Source: Methylobacterium sp. (lineage in GTDB: Bacteria > Pseudomonadota > Alphaproteobacteria > Rhizobiales > Beijerinckiaceae). Taken from it: 64,000 nucleotides of DNA. Within the stretch, counting starts at the first letter, position 1, and every line of letters begins with the position of its first letter. The DNA lies in contig PERO01000004.1 of the NCBI GenBank assembly GCA_002928875.1, positions 186,001 through 250,000 on the forward strand, written 5' to 3'. The position numbers and the translations under genes were made by a program. Below are positions 16,591 to 24,574 of the stretch, one piece after another. Under the pieces are notes generated by a model. The model was given only the letters and a program-made list of their open reading frames with translations, was not told where the DNA came from and made no database searches.

Positions 16591-17613
16591 ATGGCCAATT
16601 CCAAAAAGCCGCCCGTTGGCGCGTCCAAACCGGTGCCTGCCGCGTTGAAGCCCGCGCCTGCCGCGCCCGCGCCCTCCATGCCCGAGATGTCGACGGCGAA
16701 GCCGATCGAGAACAAGCCCGTCGTCGCCAAGGCCGCGGAGCCGAAGCCCATCGAGACGACATCGGCCGAAATGAAGCCGGTCGAGGCCAAGCCGCCCGTT
16801 CCTGCGCCCGCCGCCAAGCCCATGGACGTGAAGCCCATGGATATGAAGCCCATCGATGCGAAGCCGGCCGAACCCAAGATGGCTGAACCCAAAATGGCCG
16901 AAGCCAAAGCGGTCGAGACCAAGCCTGTGGCCCCCAAGCCTGTTGCCCCCACGCCTGTGGCCCCCACGCCTGTTGCCCCCAAGCCGGCCGAATCGAAGCC
17001 CGCGCCTGTGGCCGCGAAGCCCGCGCCGAGCGTCGAGAGCAAGCCCGCTCCGGCTCCGGTCGTGAGCAAGCCTGCGGTGCCCGAGGCGAAACCTGCGGCT
17101 CCCGCGCCGAAGGTTGCGGCTGCAAAGCCGGCTCCGACCGTCAACAAGCCTGCGGCGATGCCGCCGAAGATCGATATGCCCGCCATGTCCGAGATCGGCG
17201 TTTCGCTCGACGTTCTGAAGCCCGTGACGGTTCTGCAGGAGAATGTCCGGGCCAGCACCGAGAAGGCCATCATCGTGTTCCGCGGCCAGTATGCGGAAGT
17301 GAAGACCATGGCCGAAACGGCGACCACGCAGCTCGAGGACAGCATGCGGGCAGCACAGGAAGGCTCCCGCGCGCTCGGCTTCAAGCTGTTCGAGATCGCC
17401 AAGGCGCAGACCCACGCGCATCTCGACCATGCGAAGGCGCTTGCCGCGACCAAGACGCTCCCGGAGCTTCTCACCGCCCAGCAGAGCTTCCTCGTGGCCC
17501 AGATCGAGATGGCCCAATCGCGCGGCAAGGATGTCGCGGCTTTGGCCGGCAAGGTCGCCAATGACGTGACGGCGCCGCTGCGCGCCTCGCTGAACCTGCT
17601 GCTTCGCCGCTGA
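16591..17613 (+). CDS. Phasin with long Pro/Lys/Ala-rich N-terminal arm
   Basis: A 340-residue protein. Residues 1 to about 190 are low complexity, built from KP, AP, EP and MD dipeptides with tandem KPVAP/TPVAP units. Residues about 195-340 form a helical phasin domain (SLDVLKPVTVLQENVRASTEKAIIVFRGQY, in segments, then QTHAHLDHAKALAATKTLPELL). Phasins coat polyhydroxyalkanoate granules. The lysine-rich arm resembles PhaF/histone-like extensions that bind nucleic acid, though here it is N-terminal and alternates with acidic and proline residues, so DNA binding is only a possibility. The ATG at 16591 follows GAGGAGAGAG; an upstream extension to 16414 is implausible. Followed by a terminator. 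Confidence 0.85.
   Translation: MANSKKPPVGASKPVPAALKPAPAAPAPSMPEMSTAKPIENKPVVAKAAEPKPIETTSAEMKPVEAKPPVPAPAAKPMDVKPMDMKPIDAKPAEPKMAEPKMAEAKAVETKPVAPKPVAPTPVAPTPVAPKPAESKPAPVAAKPAPSVESKPAPAPVVSKPAVPEAKPAAPAPKVAAAKPAPTVNKPAAMPPKIDMPAMSEIGVSLDVLKPVTVLQENVRASTEKAIIVFRGQYAEVKTMAETATTQLEDSMRAAQEGSRALGFKLFEIAKAQTHAHLDHAKALAATKTLPELLTAQQSFLVAQIEMAQSRGKDVAALAGKVANDVTAPLRASLNLLLRR
16924..16983 (+). repeat. 15-bp tandem repeat inside the phasin arm
   Basis: Four consecutive 15-bp units (cctgtggcccccaag and variants ending acg, alternating gtg/gtt) encode PVAPK, PVAPT, PVAPT and PVAPK. Neighbouring units at about 16816-16860 encode KPMDV, KPMDM and KPIDA at the same period. Confidence 0.9.
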
Positions 17614-17634
17614 AGGCTTTGAATTTCCGATCTC

Positions 17635-17668
17635 GCCGGCGCGTTCGAACCCGATGCGCCGGCTTTTT
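17635..17668 (+). terminator. Rho-independent terminator after the phasin gene
   Basis: Perfect 8-bp stem GCCGGCGC (17635-17642) and GCGCCGGC (17656-17663) with a 13-nt loop and a run of five T residues. Confidence 0.85.
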
Positions 17669-17740
17669 CTTGCGCCGGACACGTCACGCGCGAGAGGCGC
17701 TTGAAATCGTCGCGTTTTGCCTCTAGGGCTCTCGCCGGAT

Positions 17741-17817
17741 GCAGTCGTAGCTCAGTTGGTTAGAGCGTCGGATTGTGGCTCCGAAGGTCGGTGGTTCAAG
17801 TCCACCCGACTGTACCA
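17741..17817 (+). tRNA. tRNA-His (GTG anticodon), lacking G-1 and with A73
   Basis: A clear cloverleaf. The acceptor is GCAGTCG/CGACTGT (with a terminal G-U pair). The D stem is GCTC/GAGC. The anticodon stem TCGGA/TCCGA holds loop TTGTGGC (anticodon GTG). The T stem is GGTGG/CCACC with loop TTCAAGT. CCA is encoded. The base before G1 (17740) is T, not G, and the discriminator is A73, not C73. Most bacteria encode G-1:C73 as the histidine identity pair. Its loss is a known trait of many alphaproteobacteria with a divergent HisRS. Confidence 0.95.
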
Positions 17818-17910
17818 TCCCTGAAAAGCCACGTTTTCCCAACCGCCCGGTTCACACCATCTGGCCTATGTCGCGCCGGCATCGCGCGATCACGCGGCCG
17901 GCCGCTCATG

Positions 17911-17937
17911 AAAAAACCCGGGCCGAGACCCGGGTTT
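17911..17937 (-). terminator. Rho-independent terminator of the terC transcript
   Basis: On the minus strand AAACCCGGG-TCTC-GG-CCCGGGTTT is followed by further T residues (six Ts in total), 30 bp after the terC stop. Confidence 0.8.
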
Positions 17938-17966
17938 GCTTCGTGCCTTTGATGGGCGTCGGCGGT

Positions 17967-18713
17967 TCAGGCCGCCTCGGCCCTCCGGGCCTTGACGATG
18001 CGCCCGATGCCCAGCACCGCCGCCGCACCCACGAAGGCCGCGCCATAGAAGATCGTGGCGATCGGCATGATCTTCGCCACCGTGCCGCCATGGCCGTCGG
18101 ATTCCTGCACGGTGGTGAGGTAGGCCGGGCTGAGGCCCTTGATCCACTCCATCACGATCGGATCGGTGACGAGCATCTCGCCGGCAATCCAGCCCAGCAG
18201 GGCAGCGCCGCCCCAGACGATGATGGGGAAGCGGTCGATCAGCGTCGAGAGGAGCTGCGATCCGAAGATGATCAGCGGGATGGACAGCAGCAGGCCGAAG
18301 ATGAACAGCCAGATGTTGCCGCCGGCAGCGGCCGCGATCGCCAGCACGTTGTCGAGGCTCATCACGGCATCGGCAATCGCGATCGTGCGCACGGCGCGCC
18401 AGAGATTGTCGCTCGATTCGACATTATGCGCGTCCTCATCCTCTCCGACCGCCAGCTTGACGCCGATCCACAGGAGCAGGAGGCCGCCCACGACCTTCAG
18501 GAAGGGCACGTTGAGCAGGTAGGTGATGAAAATCGCGAAGATGATTCGCAGGGCGATCGCGGCGCCCGCGCCGAGGATCATGCCCATGCGGCGCTGCTCG
18601 GGCGGCAGGGCGCGGCAGGCCAGCGCGATCACGACCGCGTTGTCGCCCGAGAGCAGCAGGTCGATCCAGATGATCTTGAACAGCGGCGCCAGATACGGCG
18701 TGATCCATTCCAT
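17967..18713 (-). CDS. TerC-family integral membrane protein (YjbE-like)
   Basis: A 248-residue membrane protein with about seven helices and the two family signature motifs: IDLLLSGDNAVVIAL near residues 17-31 and AVMSLDNVLAIAAAA near residues 115-129. The conserved Asp/Asn pairs lie in the membrane. TerC/YjbE/YkoY proteins are linked to tellurite resistance and, in several bacteria, to manganese export and metalation of secreted proteins. No metal-sensing riboswitch fits in the 27-bp gap to the upstream PPTase gene, with which it likely forms an operon. Function beyond family is not known. Confidence 0.88.
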   Translation of the reverse strand: MEWITPYLAPLFKIIWIDLLLSGDNAVVIALACRALPPEQRRMGMILGAGAAIALRIIFAIFITYLLNVPFLKVVGGLLLLWIGVKLAVGEDEDAHNVESSDNLWRAVRTIAIADAVMSLDNVLAIAAAAGGNIWLFIFGLLLSIPLIIFGSQLLSTLIDRFPIIVWGGAALLGWIAGEMLVTDPIVMEWIKGLSPAYLTTVQESDGHGGTVAKIMPIATIFYGAAFVGAAAVLGIGRIVKARRAEAA

Positions 18714-18740
18714 GGTATGATTCCTTACCGTCTTTCGGGA

Positions 18741-19568
18741 TCAGCCAGATCCGGTGATCGCTTTCGGGTTCATGAAGCGCGCGACTGCAACGCTCACGCC
18801 CAGCGGTCGCCCCCGTTCTTCCCCCGTAGCCTGCGAGACAAACACGGGAAGCGCCTCGCACGTCAAGACCGTGATTCCGTCGAAGCCCGGATTATCCGGG
18901 TTCGCGTGTTCACCTCGGGACAAATTGCGGATATCCACATCGCCCGCACCCGGTTGTGGCAGATGGATGCGCTCCGGCGCGATCCGGAAACCCTGTCCGA
19001 CAAGCTTCACGATCGCCTCCTTGGCGGTCCAGATCCGCAGGAACGCGCGGAGCCGCAGCGCTTCGGTTTGCGCCGCAAGCCAGGCGCTCTCCTCCGGCCG
19101 CAGCATGTTCCAGGGCAGGGCCATGCCGGGCTGCTCGATCTCGAGATCGACGCCGAGCGGCTCCCCGGCAATGCCGATCAGGGCCAGGGAATGCCGCGCC
19201 GCGAAGGACAGATGCAGACCTTTCCCTGCCCCGCCGAGGATCGGGCGGCCCATGCCATCGGCCTCGATCGTCACGGCGGCCGGGTCGGTGTCGCGGGCGG
19301 TTGCGACCACCTGACGCGCCAGGCGCCGACGGGCCAGCCAGCCCGTGCGATCCATCCCCGTCCGCCGAGAATCCGCCCATGCGGTCTCTCGCGCCGTCGA
19401 AGCGCAGAGATCGGCCGGAAGATGCGCCAGATCGGCAAGAAACCACACGAAACCAGTGCTCCGGAGCTGATTTCCGAGCGCGGCGAGGGGCGCACCGGGC
19501 GTTGCGGGCGCGGGTGCCTCGCCATGGCGCATGCCCTCGTCCGGCAGAGTGAAAGCACGGGCAGCCAT
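18741..19568 (-). CDS. 4'-phosphopantetheinyl transferase (Sfp/EntD-like)
   Basis: A 275-residue Sfp-type transferase that would move phosphopantetheine from CoA onto carrier-protein serines. Key motifs are present: HLSFAARHSLALIGI, the Mg-binding GVDLEIE, and the C-terminal FLRIWTAKEAIVKLVGQGF (W-x-x-KEA). It is longer than AcpS, so it is the broad-specificity type. No NRPS or PKS genes are in the window; the natural partner carrier protein is unknown. Starts at 19568 (ATG) or 19532 (ATG) are both plausible. It is co-directional with terC. Confidence 0.85.
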   Translation of the reverse strand: MAARAFTLPDEGMRHGEAPAPATPGAPLAALGNQLRSTGFVWFLADLAHLPADLCASTARETAWADSRRTGMDRTGWLARRRLARQVVATARDTDPAAVTIEADGMGRPILGGAGKGLHLSFAARHSLALIGIAGEPLGVDLEIEQPGMALPWNMLRPEESAWLAAQTEALRLRAFLRIWTAKEAIVKLVGQGFRIAPERIHLPQPGAGDVDIRNLSRGEHANPDNPGFDGITVLTCEALPVFVSQATGEERGRPLGVSVAVARFMNPKAITGSG

Positions 19569-19776
19569 GCGCGTCCCAGTTCCTCGTGATGCACCGGAAG
19601 CAGGGCTCGCACGAGCCTTGCGCGGTTTAAGCGCTTGCCGCTTGTGCTTCCACGCGCCTAAAACAGCAGCGAGTGCGGTCGTACCAGAGAAAACGGACCG
19701 TTGCACCACAGGGAGACGGGCGCAGGCGCCCGGTGGGTGATTGTCGGATTTGTCCAAGGAAAGCCCCCAGCCGGCC

Positions 19777-20538
19777 ATGCGGCCACGGGTGGCACTGTTT
19801 GCCACCTGTCTCGTCGACCTCGTTCGTCCCTCCATCGGCTTTGCGGCGGTGAAGCTGCTGGAAAAGGCGGGCTGCGTGGTGGATGTCCCCGTGCAGACCT
19901 GCTGCGGGCAGCCCGCCTTCAATTCCGGCGACCGGCGCACCGCGCGCGACCTCGCGATGCAAATGATCGCGGCTTTCGAGGGCTACGATTACGTGGTCGT
20001 GCCGTCCGGCTCCTGCGGCGGGATGATTGCGAAACATTATCCCGAACTCTTCGAGGATGATCCGGGCCTGTCGGGCCGCGCGCAGAAGCTCGCCGCGAAG
20101 ACCCATGAACTCGTCTCCTTCCTCACCGACGTGCTGGGGATTATGCAGGTCGAGGCGAAGCATGCCGGCGCCTGCACCTATCACGACAGCTGCTCGGGCC
20201 TGCGGGAACTCGGCATCAAGCGCCAGCCGCGTCAGTTGCTCGGCTCCGTTGCAGGGCTGGAGCTGGTGGAAATGAAGGATTCGGAAGTATGCTGCGGCTT
20301 CGGCGGCACCTTCGCGGTGAAATATGGCCCGATTTCGGATCAGATCGTCACCGAAAAGGCTACGAACGTGAATGCCACGGGCGCGAAGACGCTGCTCGCG
20401 GGCGATCTCGGCTGCCTGCTCAACATGGCGGGCAAGCTCTCGCGCATGGGTTCGGCGGTCGAGGTTCGCCACGTGGCCGAAGTGCTGGCTGACATGACCG
20501 ATCGCCCTGCCATCGGCAAGACGGGAGCCTCCTCATGA
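19777..20538 (+). CDS. lutA: L-lactate utilisation Fe-S protein LutA
   Basis: About 253 residues from ATG 19777 (MRPRVALFATCLVDLVRPS). A TTG at 19741 would add 12 residues; neither has an ideal ribosome site, but homologues start close to the ATG. It contains the two CCG (cysteine-rich) domains: QTCCGQPAFNSG with SGSCGGM, and YHDSCSGLREL with SEVCCGFGG. These domains bind unusual Fe-S clusters in LutA, LldE and heterodisulfide reductases. With LutB and LutC it forms the membrane-associated L-lactate dehydrogenase. Its stop overlaps the lutB start (ATGA). A related glycolate-oxidase role is the main alternative. Confidence 0.9.
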   Translation: MRPRVALFATCLVDLVRPSIGFAAVKLLEKAGCVVDVPVQTCCGQPAFNSGDRRTARDLAMQMIAAFEGYDYVVVPSGSCGGMIAKHYPELFEDDPGLSGRAQKLAAKTHELVSFLTDVLGIMQVEAKHAGACTYHDSCSGLRELGIKRQPRQLLGSVAGLELVEMKDSEVCCGFGGTFAVKYGPISDQIVTEKATNVNATGAKTLLAGDLGCLLNMAGKLSRMGSAVEVRHVAEVLADMTDRPAIGKTGASS

Positions 20539-21959
20539 GCGTGCATCCCACCTCCCACAGCTTCAAGGACAATGCGAGCAAGGCCATCGCCGATGGCTCG
20601 GTGCCCCGCGCCCTGAAGAACGTGCGGCAGAACTTCATCGACAAGCGCGTGAAGGCGGTCGACGGCCTGCCGGAATTCGAGGCGCTTCGCGAGAGTGCGC
20701 GAGAGATCAAGAACCACACGCTCGCGCATCTCGACCTTTATCTCGAGCGCTACGAGCAGAAGGTGAAGGACAGCGGCGGCCACGTGCATTTCGCGGTCGA
20801 TTCCGCCGAGGCACGCAACATCGTGCTCGAGATCTGCCGCAAGGTGGGCGCGCGCACGGTGACGAAGGGCAAATCGATGATCTCCGAGGAGATCGGCCTC
20901 AACGGCCATCTCGAGGCGGCGGGGATCGTGCCGGTCGAGACCGATCTTGGCGAATACATCATCCAGCTGCGCGGCGAGACGCCGAGCCACATCATCGCGC
21001 CGGCGGTTCACCTCACGAAGGATCAGATCGAGAAGGATTTCCGCCGCGTCCACACGCAGCTCGACCCCAATCGCGACCTCACCGAGAAGCGCTCGCTCCT
21101 CACCGAGGCGCGCACCATGCTGCGCGAGCGCTTCCTCGCGGCGGATGTCGGCATCACCGGTGCGAATTTCCTGATTGCGGAAACCGGTTCGTCGATCATC
21201 GTCACGAACGAGGGCAATGGCGACCTGACCCAGATCCTGCCGCGCGTGCATATCGTCATCGCCTCCATCGAGAAGGTGGTGCCGACCCTCGAAGACGTGA
21301 GCCAGATCCTGCGCGTGCTCGCCCGCTCGGCGACGGGGCAGGAGATGAGCTGCTACACCACCGTCTCCACCGGGCCGCGCCGCGCCACGGATGTCGATGG
21401 CCCGGAGGAATATCACGTCGTGCTGCTGGATAACGGCCGCTCCGCCATGCTCGGCACGGAGTTCCAGGACATGCTGCGCTGCATCCGCTGCGCGGCCTGC
21501 ATGAACCACTGCCCCGTCTATCACCAGATCGGCGGGCACGCCTATGGCTGGATCTATCCCGGCCCGATGGGCTCGGTGCTCACCCCCTCGCTGATCGGCG
21601 TGGACAAGGCCGGGCACCTGCCGAACGCCTCGACGTTCTGTGGGCGCTGCGAGAGCGTCTGCCCGATGAAGATCCCGCTGCCGAAGATGATGCGGCATTG
21701 GCGCGAGCGCGAATTCGAGCGCAACCTCAACCCGGCTGTGGCCCGCTACGGCCTCGGGTTCTGGGCCTTCTTCGCGAAGAAGCCCTGGCTCTACAACCTG
21801 TCGACCCGCCTCGCCGCGAAGGCGATGAAACTGATGGGCCGCAACAAGGGCCGGTTCGAGAGCCTGCCCGGTCTCGGCGCCTGGACGCAATATCGCGATT
21901 TCGCCGTGCCGGAGGGCGAGACCTTCCAGGCGCAATGGAAGCGGAGGGCGGGAAAATGA
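20535..21959 (+). CDS. lutB: L-lactate utilisation Fe-S protein LutB
   Basis: A 474-residue protein. An N-terminal LUD domain (about 70-290; TKGKSMISEEIGLNGHLEAA, GITGANFLIAETGSS) is followed by two 4Fe-4S motifs, CIRCAACMNHCPVYH (about 316-329) and CGRCESVCPMKIP (about 359-371), and a C-terminal tail. It probably passes electrons from lactate to the respiratory chain. ATGA overlaps at both ends (with lutA and with the cupin gene) show tight coupling. Confidence 0.93.
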   Translation: MSVHPTSHSFKDNASKAIADGSVPRALKNVRQNFIDKRVKAVDGLPEFEALRESAREIKNHTLAHLDLYLERYEQKVKDSGGHVHFAVDSAEARNIVLEICRKVGARTVTKGKSMISEEIGLNGHLEAAGIVPVETDLGEYIIQLRGETPSHIIAPAVHLTKDQIEKDFRRVHTQLDPNRDLTEKRSLLTEARTMLRERFLAADVGITGANFLIAETGSSIIVTNEGNGDLTQILPRVHIVIASIEKVVPTLEDVSQILRVLARSATGQEMSCYTTVSTGPRRATDVDGPEEYHVVLLDNGRSAMLGTEFQDMLRCIRCAACMNHCPVYHQIGGHAYGWIYPGPMGSVLTPSLIGVDKAGHLPNASTFCGRCESVCPMKIPLPKMMRHWREREFERNLNPAVARYGLGFWAFFAKKPWLYNLSTRLAAKAMKLMGRNKGRFESLPGLGAWTQYRDFAVPEGETFQAQWKRRAGK

Positions 21960-22321
21960 CGATGCCGGTTGTTCCCGCAATCAATCTTGCGGAAAAGCTC
22001 AGCCTCTTCTCCCAGCACTGGTCGCCGAAAATCGTGAGCCATTACAATGGCAACGAGATCATGGTCGTGAAGGTGAAAGGCGAGTTCAACTGGCACTCGC
22101 ATCCGGAAACCGATGACTTCTTCTTCGTGCTGGCCGGGCGCATCCGGATCGAGCTGCGGGATGGCGTTGTGCATCTCGGCCCGGGCGATCTTTATGTCGT
22201 GCCGAAGGGCGTGGAACATCGTCCCGTGGCAGACGAAGAAGCCCATCTGCTGCTGATCGAGCCGGCTGGCACGCCGAATACCGGCGACGCCGCCACGGCC
22301 GCCAAGAAGGCTCAAATCTGA
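21956..22321 (+). CDS. Small cupin-domain protein inside the lut operon
   Basis: A 121-residue single-domain cupin. Motif 1 reads GEFNWHSHPETDDFFFVLAG (two His and a Glu/Asp pattern for metal binding). Motif 2 reads GPGDLYVVPKGVEHRP. It sits between lutB and lutC, with ATGA overlap upstream and TGATG overlap downstream, so it is translated with the lactate enzymes. Such cupins often bind small acids or act as isomerases or sensors; its role here is unknown. The frame is open upstream into lutB, but the ATG at 21956 gives the domain start. Confidence 0.85.
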   Translation: MTMPVVPAINLAEKLSLFSQHWSPKIVSHYNGNEIMVVKVKGEFNWHSHPETDDFFFVLAGRIRIELRDGVVHLGPGDLYVVPKGVEHRPVADEEAHLLLIEPAGTPNTGDAATAAKKAQI

Positions 22322-22992
22322 TGTCATCCCGCGACACCATCTTCGCCTCCATCCGCCGCTCGCTGCACGTGAAAGGCGATGAGCGCATCCGCGCGTCAAT
22401 CGTCGAGGAGCGGCTCGACCGCGCGCCTAAAGGGGTGATCCCGGCGCGTGCGCAACTCGATGCCGCCGGCAAGCTCGCGCTCTTCATCGAGAAGGCCGAG
22501 GGCGTGCAGGCGACCGTCGCCCGCGTGCCCTCCGCGAAGGATGTGCCGGGCGAGGTCGCACGCTACCTGCGCGACAACAACCTGCCTGCCGCCCTGCGTA
22601 TGGGTGATGACCCGCGGCTTTCCGCGATGCCGTGGAAGGACACGGCGCTCGACGTGACCAGCGGCCGCTCGAACGGGCTCGACCTCTCCGGCATCACCCA
22701 TGCCGAGACGGCGATCGCCGAAACCGGCACGCTGGCCATCCTTTCGGGCCACGAGAACCCGACCACGCTGAACTTCCTGCCCGACAACCACATCGTGGTG
22801 CTGAACGCCTCCGATCTCGTGGCGGATCTCGAAAGCGTCTGGGTCCGGGTGCGCAAGAAATTCGGCAAGGGCGAGATGCCGCGCACGGTGAATTTCGTCA
22901 CGGGTCCATCGCGTTCGGGCGATATCGAGCAGACCATCCTGCTCGGCGCGCACGGGCCGCGCGCTTTGCACATCGTGATCGTCGAGGGGTGA
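22321..22992 (+). CDS. lutC: L-lactate utilisation protein LutC (LUD domain)
   Basis: A 223-residue LUD-domain protein with the motif GLDLSGITHAETAIAETGT and the C-terminal GPSRSGDIEQTILLGAHGPR, both characteristic of LutC/YkgG. It is the third enzyme subunit of LutABC. Its ATG shares one base with the cupin stop. No lactate permease follows; after the stop there are 115 bp before the next gene, with no clear terminator. Confidence 0.93.
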   Translation: MSSRDTIFASIRRSLHVKGDERIRASIVEERLDRAPKGVIPARAQLDAAGKLALFIEKAEGVQATVARVPSAKDVPGEVARYLRDNNLPAALRMGDDPRLSAMPWKDTALDVTSGRSNGLDLSGITHAETAIAETGTLAILSGHENPTTLNFLPDNHIVVLNASDLVADLESVWVRVRKKFGKGEMPRTVNFVTGPSRSGDIEQTILLGAHGPRALHIVIVEG

Positions 22993-23107
22993 TGCGCCGG
23001 CCCTGACGGCCGCCGCAATCCCCGCCACCGATCGCGGTTCTCCCATCAATTCATTTACCACGCGCTGCTATGGTTAACCCGTCGGTTTTCCGGAGTGGCG
23101 TTCCATC

Positions 23108-24574
23108 GTGCGTGCGGCTTTCCTTCTTGCCGGGTGTGTTCTGGCTTCCGTGGCGCATGCGCAAACCGTGCCGCCGCCGGCCCCGCCGTCTAGTCCGCCG
23201 GCTGCGGGCGTGCCCCACCACGCGGAGCGCAACCTTCCGCCCGCCCTTCCCGAAGCAGTCCGGCCATTGGCCGGGAAACCGAAGCCCGTCGTCAAGGCCA
23301 AGCCTGCGCCGCCGCCCATGCCGCTGACGCGGGTGGTGGCGAAGGACGATCCGCGTCCGACCGTCTATCCCGGCGCGGCCGATGCGATCCAGGAGGCCGC
23401 CGAACGCTATCGCCGGATCGCCGAGAGCGGGGGTTGGCCCCTGCTTCCGGCCGGAACCTACAAGGCGGGGATGAGCGGCGAGCCTATCCTGCTCCTGCGC
23501 CAGCGGCTTGCCCTCGACGGCGACCTCGATCCGGGCCAGACCGGGCAGCCGGATTTCGATGCCACGCTGATCCAGGCGGTGAAGGCGTTCCAGGGCCGCC
23601 ATGGCCTTGCCCAGACGGGCATCGTCGGTGCCCTGACGCTGAAGGCGCTGAATGTGAGCGCGAACGAGCGCTTCCTGCAGCTCAACGAAAGCGCGAAGCG
23701 TCTGAGGGCGCGCAATTTCGCATTCGGTCCGCGCTACGTGGTGGTGAACATTCCTTCCGCTTCCGTCGAGGCCATCGCCAACGGGCAGGTGGAGCGCCGG
23801 CATATCGCGGTGGTCGGCAAGGCGGATCGTCCGTCGCCGGAGGTCGAGACCCGCATCACCAACGTGAATTTCAATCCGACCTGGACCGTGCCCATCTCGA
23901 TCATCAAGAAGGACATCATCCCGAAGATGCAAAAGGATCCGTCCTACCTCGCGAAATCGAAGATCCGGATCTTCGGGGCGAGCGGGGCGGAAATCGAGCC
24001 GACGCGCATCGACTGGTCCACCGAACGCGCCACGGCCTTCACGCTCCGGCAGGACCCCGGCGCCGGCAATTCGCTGGGGCAGATCCGCATCGACATGCCG
24101 AACCGCGAGGCGGTCTACATGCATGACACGCCCTCGAAGCGGCTCTTCGCGCGCGACGATCGCTTCCATTCCTCGGGCTGCGTGCGCGTCGAAGGCGTGC
24201 GCGACCTCGTGGCCTGGCTGCTCGCGCCCCTGCCCGGTCCGGGGGGCGGCCCCTGGGACCGGCGGGACGTGGACGACCTGCTCGTGACCGATACCCGCAA
24301 GGATATCCGCCTGAAGGAGCCGGTGCCGGTGATCTGGACCTATCTGACCGGCTACGTGACGCCTGATGGCGTGACGCATTTCCGCGACGACGTCTATGGG
24401 CTCGACCAGCCCGCCCTGCTCGCGAGCCAACCGGACCCCGCGCCGACGAGCAGCGTCGCGACCGCGCCGGCCCGCGTCCAGCGCGAGCAGCCCCTGCCGC
24501 AGGCCAACGCCCCGCTGGCCCTGCAGCAGCGCGCGAGCGCGCCGCGCCCGCTTCTGCAGCGGATCGATCCCTGA
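23108..24574 (+). CDS. L,D-transpeptidase (YcbB/LdtD type)
   Basis: A 488-residue exported protein. A GTG start leads into a signal peptide (MRAAFLLAGCVLASVAHAQ). A Pro-rich linker follows to about 75, then a peptidoglycan-binding type 1 domain (about 120-180, with AVKAFQGRHGLAQTGIVG) and a YkuD catalytic domain (about 205-365). The catalytic centre is H354-SSG-C358-VRV, with a second conserved His in VYMHDTPSK. It would form 3-3 cross-links in peptidoglycan or attach proteins to it. It has a Pro/Ala/Gln-rich tail. Its stop codon abuts the stop of the convergent kinase with no spacer. Confidence 0.9.
   Translation: MRAAFLLAGCVLASVAHAQTVPPPAPPSSPPAAGVPHHAERNLPPALPEAVRPLAGKPKPVVKAKPAPPPMPLTRVVAKDDPRPTVYPGAADAIQEAAERYRRIAESGGWPLLPAGTYKAGMSGEPILLLRQRLALDGDLDPGQTGQPDFDATLIQAVKAFQGRHGLAQTGIVGALTLKALNVSANERFLQLNESAKRLRARNFAFGPRYVVVNIPSASVEAIANGQVERRHIAVVGKADRPSPEVETRITNVNFNPTWTVPISIIKKDIIPKMQKDPSYLAKSKIRIFGASGAEIEPTRIDWSTERATAFTLRQDPGAGNSLGQIRIDMPNREAVYMHDTPSKRLFARDDRFHSSGCVRVEGVRDLVAWLLAPLPGPGGGPWDRRDVDDLLVTDTRKDIRLKEPVPVIWTYLTGYVTPDGVTHFRDDVYGLDQPALLASQPDPAPTSSVATAPARVQREQPLPQANAPLALQQRASAPRPLLQRIDP

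Noticed and set aside
18714..18740. A manganese (yybP-ykoY) riboswitch ahead of terC
   Set aside because: Considered because such elements often control TerC/YkoY genes, but only 27 bp separate terC from the upstream gene, which is far too short.
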